Source of the DNA: an uncultured Butyrivibrio sp.
GTDB taxonomy: Bacteria > Bacillota > Clostridia > Lachnospirales > Lachnospiraceae
NCBI GenBank assembly: GCA_910577605.1
Contig: CAJTON010000042.1
Location: 1,823 to 9,389 of the forward strand
Length of the DNA stretch: 7,567 nt
Direction: 5' to 3'
The notes below the pieces were generated by a model that did not search any database, had not been told where the DNA came from, and worked only from the letters and a program-made list of their open reading frames with translations. Below, piece after piece: positions 1-6,160 of this stretch. A program made the position numbers and the translations under genes. Numbering within the stretch: position 1 is the stretch's first letter; every line of letters begins with the position of its first letter.

Positions 1-1107
1 AAAGAGTTCGCCGAAAAGGAAGTAAAGCCTCTCGCTCAGGAGGTTGACGAAACGGAAGCTTTCCCCAGAGAGACGGTTGCCAAGATGCAGAAAAACGGCT
101 TCATGGGGATCCCCGTTCCCAAGGAGTACGGCGGACAGGGCTGCGACCCGCTTACATATGTAATGTGTGTCGAGGAGCTTTCAAAGGTCTGCGGCACTAC
201 GGGCGTTATCGTTTCGGCGCATACGTCGCTTTGCTGCGATCCCATTATGACCTACGGAACCGACGAGCAGAAGCAGAAATTCCTCGCGCCTCTCGCAAAG
301 GGCGAGAAGCTCGGAGCCTTCGCGCTTACCGAGCCGGGAGCAGGTACGGACGCGCAGGGCGCGCAGACAAAAGCGGTGCTTGACGGAGACGAGTGGGTGC
401 TCAACGGCTCCAAATGCTTCATAACCAACGGAAAAGAAGCCGACGTATACATCGTTATCGCTATCACAAGCATTACCGAGGACAAGAGAGGCCGCAAGAA
501 AAAGAATTTCTCGGCGTTTATCGTTGAGAAGGGAACTCCGGGATTTACTTTCGGAACTAAGGAAAAGAAAATGGGTATCCGCGGATCGGCTACATACGAG
601 CTTATTTTCCAGGATTGCAGAATTCCCAAGGAAAATCTTCTCGGACCCGAGGGAAGAGGTTTCCCTATCGCGATGCATACGCTTGACGGCGGACGTATAG
701 GAATCGCAGCTCAGGCGCTCGGAATCGCCGAGGGCGCGCTTGAAACTACGATAGCATACGTTAAGGAAAGAAAGCAGTTCGGACGCTCTATCGCAGCGCA
801 GCAGAACACACAGTTCCAGCTTGCGGATATGGCTACCAAAGTTGAGGCTGCCAAGCTCCTTGTATATAAAGCCGCAATGGCGAAGGCAACGCAGAAGGTG
901 TATTCGTTTGAGGCTGCTCAGGCTAAGCTTTATGCTGCCGAGGTTGCCATGGAGATTACCACGAAGGCTGTTCAGCTGCATGGCGGCTACGGATACATAA
1001 GAGAGTATGATGTTGAGCGCATGATGAGAGACGCAAAGATCACCGAGATCTACGAGGGAACTTCAGAAGTTCAGAGAATGGTGATCTCAGGCGCATTACT
1101 TAACTAA
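1..1107 (+). CDS. bcd: Acyl-CoA dehydrogenase, butyryl-CoA dehydrogenase type (5' end missing)
   Basis: This flavoenzyme oxidises or reduces the alpha-beta bond of short-chain acyl-CoAs. Bcd-type members reduce crotonyl-CoA to butyryl-CoA in the cytoplasm together with EtfAB. The frame is open from base 1, giving 368 visible residues. Compared from memory with clostridial Bcd (about 380 residues), roughly 16 N-terminal residues lie outside the window, so the first internal ATG (85) is not the start. Visible landmarks are EELSKVCGTTG (visible residues 58-68), LTEPGAGTD near residue 110 in the FAD/substrate region, GGRIGIAAQALGIAEGA, ERKQFGR, and the C-terminal YEGTSEVQ. The Glu at codon 1054-1056 matches the catalytic base of the Bcd/short-chain group. 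A basic stretch (KRGRKKKN, about 484-507) makes one surface loop some five residues longer than in the clostridial protein I recall. etfB and etfA follow directly, which supports the Bcd assignment. Exact chain-length preference cannot be read from sequence. Confidence 0.95.
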   Translation, partial: KEFAEKEVKPLAQEVDETEAFPRETVAKMQKNGFMGIPVPKEYGGQGCDPLTYVMCVEELSKVCGTTGVIVSAHTSLCCDPIMTYGTDEQKQKFLAPLAKGEKLGAFALTEPGAGTDAQGAQTKAVLDGDEWVLNGSKCFITNGKEADVYIVIAITSITEDKRGRKKKNFSAFIVEKGTPGFTFGTKEKKMGIRGSATYELIFQDCRIPKENLLGPEGRGFPIAMHTLDGGRIGIAAQALGIAEGALETTIAYVKERKQFGRSIAAQQNTQFQLADMATKVEAAKLLVYKAAMAKATQKVYSFEAAQAKLYAAEVAMEITTKAVQLHGGYGYIREYDVERMMRDAKITEIYEGTSEVQRMVISGALLN

Positions 1108-1127
1108 TCATGTCGTTAATAAACAAA

Positions 1128-1145
1128 AAGGAGTGAATAACCGTG
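1128..1145 (+). promoter_or_regulatory. Ribosome binding site and GTG start of etfB
   Basis: AAGGAG at 1128-1133 lies 9 nt before the GTG at 1143. It decides the start of EtfB: the encoded MKIVVCIKQVPDT is the typical EtfB N-terminus, and no in-frame ATG lies nearby. The 35-nt gap after the dehydrogenase has no terminator, so the two genes are probably co-transcribed. Confidence 0.8.
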
Positions 1146-1928
1146 AAAATCGTAGTATGTATTAAACAGGTTCCTGATACGAAGGGCGGCGTTAAGTTTA
1201 ATCCGGACGGAACGCTTGACAGGGCAGCAATGCTCACGATCATGAACCCTGATGATAAAGCCGGACTTGAAGCGGCGCTTAGATTAAAGGACGAGTACGG
1301 CGCGGAGGTCACCGTGCTCACAATGGGACTTCCCAAGGCTGAGGACGTTCTCCGCGAGGCTTTCGCTATGGGAGCAGACAAGGGCATCCTTGTTACCGAC
1401 AGGGTTCTCGGAGGAGCGGACACATGGGCTACCTCGACGACTATTGCCGGAGCCATCAGAAATCTTGAGTATGATCTTATAATAACCGGACGTCAGGCTA
1501 TCGACGGAGATACCGCTCAGGTAGGACCTCAGATCTCGGAGCATCTCGGAATCCCCGTAATTTCCTATGCTCAGGATATAAAGATAGACGGAGATTCGGT
1601 TATCGTTCAGCGTCAGTTCGAGGACAGATATCATGTTCTCAAGGCGAAAATGCCCTGCCTTATCACCGCGCTTTCGGAGCTTAACGAGCCCCGCTACATG
1701 ACGCCCGGCGGAATTTTCGACGCATGGGACAAGGAGATCACCGTATGGGGAAGAGCCGACTTAAAGGATGTGGACGATTCAAATCTCGGACTTAAAGGTT
1801 CGCCCACCAAGATCGCTAAAGCGTCAGACAAGGTGCGCAAGGGCGCCGGCGAGAAGGTTGCCTTTGATTCAGCGGACGAGTCGGTAGAGTACATAATGGG
1901 CAAGTTAAAAGAGAAACATGTAATCTAA
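1143..1928 (+). CDS. etfB: Electron transfer flavoprotein, beta subunit
   Basis: EtfB is the small subunit of the cytoplasmic heterodimeric electron transfer flavoprotein. In clostridial Bcd-EtfAB complexes it takes hydride from NADH and holds the bifurcating FAD; in other ETFs it holds AMP. The protein has 261 residues, normal for the family. Evidence: N-terminal MKIVVCIKQVPDT, MNPDDKAGLEAALRLKD (34-50), VLTMGLPKAEDVLREAFAMGAD (58-79), GGADTWATS (90-98), the nucleotide-site signature GRQAIDGDTAQVGP (116-129), and the C-terminal arm with GLKGSPTK (216-223). It starts at GTG with a good ribosome binding site and ends 27 nt before etfA. Its position between an acyl-CoA dehydrogenase and etfA, in an anaerobe-like setting, favours the NADH-dependent bifurcating group. 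That functional class is inferred, not shown. Confidence 0.96.
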   Translation: MKIVVCIKQVPDTKGGVKFNPDGTLDRAAMLTIMNPDDKAGLEAALRLKDEYGAEVTVLTMGLPKAEDVLREAFAMGADKGILVTDRVLGGADTWATSTTIAGAIRNLEYDLIITGRQAIDGDTAQVGPQISEHLGIPVISYAQDIKIDGDSVIVQRQFEDRYHVLKAKMPCLITALSELNEPRYMTPGGIFDAWDKEITVWGRADLKDVDDSNLGLKGSPTKIAKASDKVRKGAGEKVAFDSADESVEYIMGKLKEKHVI

Positions 1929-1955
1929 ATTATAAAGGAAAAGTGGTGAAATAAA

Positions 1956-2993
1956 ATGGCTTTAGAAGAATATAAAGGAGTATTTATTTTTGCCGAGCAG
2001 GTGGACAATCAGATAAGTAATATCGCCTATGAGCTGCTTGGCAAGGCAAAAGATCTTGCAAAGGATCTTGGCACTGACGTAACGGCGGTTCTTATCGGCT
2101 CCGGCGTAAAGGAGCTTGCCGACAGTCTTGCCGTTTACGGAGCCGACAGAGTTATCGTTGTCGACGATCCCGAACTTAAGGATTACAGAACGGAGCCTTA
2201 TGCTCACGCGCTTGCTTGCGTAATAAACGAATATAAGCCTGAGATCGTGCTTGTCGGAGCTACGGCTATCGGACGCGACCTTGGTCCCCGCGTATCGGCA
2301 AGAGTCGCTACGGGACTTACGGCTGACTGTACGTCGCTTGAGATCGGAGATTTCCCTCTTGAGGCTAAGGAGGGACAGGAGCAGCTTCACAACCAGCTCC
2401 TTATGACGCGTCCCGCTTTCGGCGGCAATACGATCGCGACTATCGCGTGCCCGTACAACAGGCCGCAGATGGCTACGGTGCGTCCGGGAGTTATGCAGAA
2501 GATCGCGCCTATCGACGGAGCAAAAGCCAATGTTGTCGAGTTTAATCCGGGATTCACGCCGGACGGCAAATATGTGGAGATACTTGAGGTCGTTAAATCA
2601 GTTGTCGAGACGGTTGACATTTCCGAGGCAAAGATTCTCGTATCCGGTGGACGAGGAGTGGGAAGCGCCGAGAACTTCAAGCTTCTTGACGAGCTTGCGG
2701 AGGCTATCGGCGGAACGGTAAGCTGTTCGCGCGCGGTCGTTGACAACGGCTGGAAGCCCAAGGATATGCAGGTTGGACAGACAGGTAAGACCGTACGTCC
2801 CAACGTATATTTCGCAATCGGTATTTCCGGCGCTATACAGCATACGGCAGGTATGGAGGAATCCGATATTATTATCGCGATAAACAAAGACGAGTCCGCT
2901 CCTATTTTCGACGTTGCGGATTACGGTATTGTGGGCGACCTCAACAAGATCGTTCCCATACTTACCGCGCAGCTCCGTGATGCGGTTAAATAG
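1956..2993 (+). CDS. etfA: Electron transfer flavoprotein, alpha subunit
   Basis: EtfA is the large ETF subunit. Its mobile C-terminal domain holds the FAD that passes electrons to the partner dehydrogenase. The protein has 345 residues, a standard length, with no extra N-terminal ferredoxin domain of the kind some anaerobe EtfAs carry. Residues 1 to about 200 form the N-terminal alpha/beta domain (GVFIFAEQ, VLVGATAIGRDLGPRVSARV at 98-117). Residues from about 225 form the FAD domain: LVSGGRGVGS (228-237), VSCSRAVVDNGW (255-266), QVGQTGKTVRPNVYFAIGIS (272-291), GAIQHTAGM and AINKDESAPIFDVADYGIVGDL (308-329). The ATG at 1956 is preceded by purine-rich AAAGGAAAAG and GGTGA. The gene closes the dehydrogenase-etfBA cluster; a terminator-like hairpin begins 17 nt after the stop. 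Together with the two genes before it, it should form a Bcd-EtfAB complex. Confidence 0.97.
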   Translation: MALEEYKGVFIFAEQVDNQISNIAYELLGKAKDLAKDLGTDVTAVLIGSGVKELADSLAVYGADRVIVVDDPELKDYRTEPYAHALACVINEYKPEIVLVGATAIGRDLGPRVSARVATGLTADCTSLEIGDFPLEAKEGQEQLHNQLLMTRPAFGGNTIATIACPYNRPQMATVRPGVMQKIAPIDGAKANVVEFNPGFTPDGKYVEILEVVKSVVETVDISEAKILVSGGRGVGSAENFKLLDELAEAIGGTVSCSRAVVDNGWKPKDMQVGQTGKTVRPNVYFAIGISGAIQHTAGMEESDIIIAINKDESAPIFDVADYGIVGDLNKIVPILTAQLRDAVK

Positions 2994-3010
2994 TTTTTAG
3001 ATGTAATTAT

Positions 3011-3071
3011 AACGAGCATCTGTCCCTGAACTTGGTCTGTAAAGCTTCGGAGTCCGGTGCTCGTTTGTTTT
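3011..3071 (+). terminator. Probable terminator-like stem after etfA
   Basis: AACGAGCATC (3011-3020) pairs with GGTGCTCGTT (3056-3065) over 10 bp with one G-T wobble, and TTTGTTTT follows at 3064-3071. The enclosed 35 nt can form a smaller CTGAA/TTCGG stem (3026-3030 with 3046-3050), so the structure may be branched rather than a simple short hairpin. Its position just after etfA and before a new gene set fits an intrinsic terminator. The long loop and the G interrupting the T run lower confidence; it could also be a processing or small-RNA element. Confidence 0.5.
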
Positions 3072-3099
3072 GACTGCCGGAAATATACCGGCTGATATT
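3070..3099 (+). promoter_or_regulatory. Possible sigma-A type promoter for the DUF362-rpiR unit
   Basis: TTGACT (3070-3075) matches the -35 consensus at five of six positions, and GATATT (3094-3099) matches the -10 consensus at four of six, with 18 nt between. The site follows the terminator-like stem and precedes the DUF362 gene. Transcription would start near 3106, leaving a leader of only about 12 nt that begins at the Shine-Dalgarno sequence GGGAGG (3106-3111). That is short, so the assignment is tentative. Confidence 0.3.
3076..3092. repeat. Perfect inverted repeat GCCGG-7 nt-CCGGC, operator-like
   Basis: Two perfect 5-nt arms, GCCGG (3076-3080) and CCGGC (3088-3092), flank the A+T loop AAATATA. 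The repeat fills the interval between the candidate -35 and -10 boxes. That placement is what a repressor operator would have, and a regulator of the RpiR family is encoded two genes into the same unit. In RNA it would be only a weak hairpin. The regulatory role is inference. Confidence 0.4.
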
Positions 3100-3117
3100 T
3101 GAGATGGGAGGAAAAGC

Positions 3118-3987
3118 ATGAGTAAGTCAACGGTTTATTTTACCAAAGAGATAACGCCCGAAGCGGTGGTGAAAATGTATAGGGCGCTTGACGCGGGGCT
3201 TTCGGGAAAGGTCGCAGTAAAGCTTCATTCGGGTGAGGTAGGTAATCAGAACTTTCTAAGACCCGCTTTTCTCAAGCCGGTTATCGACGCAGTTGGCGGA
3301 ACCATTGTGGAGTGCAATACCGCGTATGAGGGGAAACGCAATACCTCAGCGGCTCACTGGGAGACTATGAAGCTTCACGGCTGGACAGACATCGCCGACG
3401 TAGACATTATGGACGAAAACGGTGAAATGGAGCTGACAGTTCCGGGAGGAAAAAGGATAAAATCAAATTATGTCGGCAAAAATCTGGCAAACTATGATTC
3501 GATGCTTGTACTTTCGCATTTTAAGGGGCATCCTATGGGAGGCTTCGGCGGAGCGCTGAAAAATATTTCCATTGGAATCGCTTCGTCGCACGGCAAAGCG
3601 TATATACACGGCGCCGGGAATCCTGACGAGATATGGACTGCGGACCATGATTCTTTTCTTGAGTCTATGGCGGATGCCGCGATGTCCGTCGTGGATTTTT
3701 TCAAGGGAAAAACGGCGTTTGTAAACATAATGTGCAATATGTCGGTGGACTGCGACTGCTGCGCGGTTGCGGAGGACCCGGCGATGGCGGACATAGGTAT
3801 CCTTGCGTCGCTCGACCCCGTTGCGCTTGACCAGGCGTGCGTGGATCTTGTTTACGCAAGCGATGATCCCGGCAAGGCGCATCTTATTGAGCGTATGGAA
3901 TCGCGCAACGGTATCCATACGGTCGAGGCGGCTGCGGGACTGGGCTTCGGCAGCAGGGAATACGAGATGGTATCTCTTGATTCGTGA
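3118..3987 (+). CDS. DUF362 domain protein, short form without ferredoxin domain
   Basis: Protein of 289 residues of the DUF362 family (PF04015), whose biochemical function is unsettled. Recognisable family segments are VAVKLHSGE (32-40), LVLSHFKGHPMGGFGGALKN (130-149), ISIGIASSHGK (150-160), and ADIGILASLDPVALDQACVD (224-243). Many clostridial relatives are about 370 residues and carry a two-cluster 4Fe-4S ferredoxin insert with CxxCxxC motifs; none is present here. Instead a compact cysteine group, C206 and the DCDCC run ending at C215, sits where the family often has a CDC motif and might bind a metal or a cluster. There is no signal peptide or membrane segment, so it is probably cytoplasmic. 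GGGAGG at 3106-3111 supports the ATG at 3118. The stop codon overlaps the ribosome binding site of the regulator gene that follows, so the two are likely translated together. Specific function unknown. Confidence 0.88.
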   Translation: MSKSTVYFTKEITPEAVVKMYRALDAGLSGKVAVKLHSGEVGNQNFLRPAFLKPVIDAVGGTIVECNTAYEGKRNTSAAHWETMKLHGWTDIADVDIMDENGEMELTVPGGKRIKSNYVGKNLANYDSMLVLSHFKGHPMGGFGGALKNISIGIASSHGKAYIHGAGNPDEIWTADHDSFLESMADAAMSVVDFFKGKTAFVNIMCNMSVDCDCCAVAEDPAMADIGILASLDPVALDQACVDLVYASDDPGKAHLIERMESRNGIHTVEAAAGLGFGSREYEMVSLDS

Positions 3988-3997
3988 GGGCAGAATG
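3986..3997 (+). promoter_or_regulatory. Ribosome binding site deciding the start of the RpiR-type regulator
   Basis: GAGGG (3986-3990) overlaps the TGA stop of the DUF362 gene (3985-3987) and lies 4 nt before the ATG at 3995. This start gives MERNILEELKTAMPSLSKGH, a normal RpiR N-terminus. The frame stays open upstream to 3803 inside the DUF362 gene, but that extension resembles no family member. The overlap suggests translational coupling. Confidence 0.7.
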
Positions 3998-4906
3998 GAG
4001 CGCAATATTCTTGAGGAACTTAAGACAGCCATGCCCTCACTCAGCAAGGGGCACAAAAAAATAGCGCATTACATTATAGAGAATCTTGACGAGGCGGCTT
4101 TTATGACTGCGGCGAAAATAGGCAGGAATATCGGGGTCAGCGAGTCCACAGTCGTGCGTTTTGCCGCGGCTCTGGGATACGACGGATTTCCGGGCTTTCA
4201 GGAGGCTGTGGCGGCTGCCGTCAAGGGAAAACTGGGCGCGCCGAGCCGTTTTGACATTTCCGGCGCCGATATTAGCCATTCCAAGATACTTGAATATGTT
4301 TTTAGGGGCGACGCTGAAAAAATAACGGACACGCTTGCCAATCTTGACGCGGACGCTTTCGATCTGGCTGTGGATATGATCGCGGAGGCGCGCAGGGTGT
4401 ATATCGTTGCGGTCAGAAGCGCCGCGCCTGTCGGTGATTTTCTTGCGTTTTATCTGCGTATGGTCGTAGACGACGTTGCGGTCGTGACGACCAACAGCTC
4501 AAGCGAGATTTTCGAGCAGATGATTAATGTAGGAGAAAAGGACGCGGTCATAGGCATAAGCTTTCCGCGCTATTCAATGAGGACGCTCAAGGCGCTTGAA
4601 TTCGCCAACAACAGAAACGCGAAAGTGATAGCGATAACTGACAGCATACACTCGCCGATGAATCTTTATTCGTCGTGCAATCTTTTCGCGAGGAGCGATA
4701 TGGCAACGGTGGTTGATTCTATGACCGCTCCGATGTCTTTGATAAATGCGATTATCGTGGCGCTTTGCGTGCGCAATTCCAAGGCGGTCGCGAATAAGCT
4801 GGAGGAGCTTGGAAACGTGTGGAACGATTATCAGGTCACGAATAACGACGAGATAAATTATCTGGACGAGGAGCTTATGAAGGATCTGAGGGGATTGAAA
4901 GGGTAA
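3995..4906 (+). CDS. MurR/RpiR-family transcriptional regulator (HTH plus SIS domain)
   Basis: Cytoplasmic DNA-binding regulator of 303 residues, the usual size. Residues 1-75 form the HTH_6 domain: LSKGHKKIAHYIIEN (16-30), then the helix-turn-helix TAAKIGRNIGVSESTVVRFA (38-57) and LGYDGFPGFQEA (60-71). Residues about 110-265 form a SIS domain, in other family members a phosphosugar sensor: RRVYIVAVRSAAPVGDFLAFYL (133-154), an SSSEIF turn (168-173), and VIGISFPRYSMRTLKALEFA (185-204). The last segment has SFPRYS where classical phosphosugar-binding SIS domains have an S-x-S-G-type loop, so the ligand may not be an ordinary sugar phosphate. It lies 7 nt after the DUF362 gene, and its stop is 4 nt before the flavoprotein gene. 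It may control its own unit, possibly through the inverted repeat at 3076-3092; this is inferred from position. Ligand and targets are unknown. Confidence 0.92.
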   Translation: MERNILEELKTAMPSLSKGHKKIAHYIIENLDEAAFMTAAKIGRNIGVSESTVVRFAAALGYDGFPGFQEAVAAAVKGKLGAPSRFDISGADISHSKILEYVFRGDAEKITDTLANLDADAFDLAVDMIAEARRVYIVAVRSAAPVGDFLAFYLRMVVDDVAVVTTNSSSEIFEQMINVGEKDAVIGISFPRYSMRTLKALEFANNRNAKVIAITDSIHSPMNLYSSCNLFARSDMATVVDSMTAPMSLINAIIVALCVRNSKAVANKLEELGNVWNDYQVTNNDEINYLDEELMKDLRGLKG

Positions 4907-4910
4907 AAAA

Positions 4911-6137
4911 ATGGCAAAAATACTAGTGGCGGGCGGCGGCGCAGCGGGAATGATGGCTGCCGTCGCGGCGGCTGAGAGCGGGCACAAGGTATGTCTTTTT
5001 GAAAAAAACGAGAGGCTCGGCAAAAAACTTTTTATCACGGGAAAAGGGCGCTGCAACCTCACGAACGCCTGCGAGACGGAGGACTTTTTCGGAAATGTCG
5101 TGACAAACGCGAATTTTCTGTACAGTCCGGTGTATTCGTTTGACAATAATATGGTTCGTCAGTTTTTTGAGGACGAGGGATGTCCGTTGAAAACCGAGAG
5201 AGGCGGAAGAGTTTTTCCGGTTTCGGACAGGGCGTGCGACGTGATAAACGCCTTGGAGCGCGCCATGAAAAGGCTCGGAGTCGAGATAAACCTCAATTCC
5301 CGTATAGAGGGCGTAAACGTCGCAGACGGCAGGGCTTGCGGACTGACAGTGAACGGGCGCGTTATACGAGGGGACGCCGTTATCCTCGCCACGGGCGGAT
5401 ACTCGTACCCGTCCACCGGCTCTACGGGGGACGGACATGCTTTTGCCATAGAGCTTGGACATACCGTTACGAAATGTGCTCCGGCGCTCGTGCCTTTTAT
5501 TGCGGCGGAGGAATGGGTCAAGGATTTGCAGGGCTTGAGCCTGCGCAACTGCAAGGTGACCTTGTATGACGGGACACGCGCGGTGTACGAGGATTTCGGC
5601 GAGCTGCTTTTTACGCATTTCGGAGTCAGCGGTCCGACGGTGCTGAGCGCGAGCAGCTATGCCGTCGAAATTATACGCAAACGCCCGCTGAGGCTTTCGA
5701 TAGACCTCAAGCCAGCTCTTGACGTAGAGCAGCTTGATTCGCGCATACTCAGGGATTGGGACGAGGCAAAAAACAAAAACTACTCAAATTCGCTTGACAA
5801 GCTGCTTCCGAAATCCCTTATTCCGGTTATAATTATGCGTTCGGGAATAGAGCCTTTGCGGAAGGTCAATGAAATAAAACGTGAGGAGAGACGCGCGCTT
5901 GTCCGGATTATCAAGAATTTCGACCTCACGCTCACGGGGCTTCGGGGGTATAACGAGGCGATAATAACGCACGGAGGAGTCAGCGTAAAAGAGATAGACC
6001 CCTCGACGATGGAATCAAAAATTATAGACGGGCTGTATTTTGCGGGGGAAATAATCGATACGGACGCGGTCACGGGCGGATTTAATCTTCAGATAGCGTG
6101 GTCCACCGGACATCTTGCCGGCAGCTCACAGAAATGA
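4911..6137 (+). CDS. NAD(P)/FAD-dependent oxidoreductase, BaiN/HI0933 (YhiN) family
   Basis: Soluble flavoprotein of 408 residues, typical length. The N-terminal Rossmann motif is ILVAGGGAAGMMAAVAAAE (4-22), followed by the FAD-ribose acidic end LFEKNERLGKKLFITGKG (29-46) and GRCNLTN (46-52). Other family marks are ILATGGYSYPSTGSTGDG (158-175), GELLFTHFGVSGPTVL (230-245), THGGVSVKEI (353-362), and the C-terminal FAD segment GLYFAGEIIDTDAVTGG (374-390) with FNLQIAWSTGHLAG (391-404). Database names for this family include aminoacetone oxidase family protein and BaiN (bile-acid dehydroxylation-related), but most members have no tested substrate, so no such activity is assigned here. The gene starts 4 nt after the regulator stop, with AAAGGG (4898-4903) as ribosome binding site, and ends 23 nt before cmk. 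From memory, HI0933-type genes often sit beside cmk in Clostridia, which suggests a conserved housekeeping role. Confidence 0.93.
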   Translation: MAKILVAGGGAAGMMAAVAAAESGHKVCLFEKNERLGKKLFITGKGRCNLTNACETEDFFGNVVTNANFLYSPVYSFDNNMVRQFFEDEGCPLKTERGGRVFPVSDRACDVINALERAMKRLGVEINLNSRIEGVNVADGRACGLTVNGRVIRGDAVILATGGYSYPSTGSTGDGHAFAIELGHTVTKCAPALVPFIAAEEWVKDLQGLSLRNCKVTLYDGTRAVYEDFGELLFTHFGVSGPTVLSASSYAVEIIRKRPLRLSIDLKPALDVEQLDSRILRDWDEAKNKNYSNSLDKLLPKSLIPVIIMRSGIEPLRKVNEIKREERRALVRIIKNFDLTLTGLRGYNEAIITHGGVSVKEIDPSTMESKIIDGLYFAGEIIDTDAVTGGFNLQIAWSTGHLAGSSQK

Positions 6138-6160
6138 ATAATTACTTGGCGGAGGGAAAA

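Noticed and set aside
181..981. Open frame of 266 codons on the - strand, opposite the acyl-CoA dehydrogenase gene
   Set aside because: It is the complement of a well-conserved gene with strong codon bias, its translation resembles no family I know, and no ribosome binding site context supports it.
2994..3117. Riboswitch or small unannotated gene in the intergenic gap
   Set aside because: I could not match the gap to a riboswitch core that I know, and no short frame with a ribosome binding site was convincing. The terminator-like stem and promoter-like boxes account for most of it.
3803..3994. Upstream extension of the RpiR-type regulator by 64 codons
   Set aside because: The extension overlaps the conserved DUF362 coding sequence, is arginine-rich and unlike any RpiR N-terminus. 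The ATG at 3995 has a good ribosome binding site and a family-typical start.
6098..6160. Upstream start for cmk inside the flavoprotein gene
   Set aside because: The ATG at 6161 is preceded by GGAGGG and gives the typical Cmk N-terminus close to the P-loop. The 21 extra residues match nothing.
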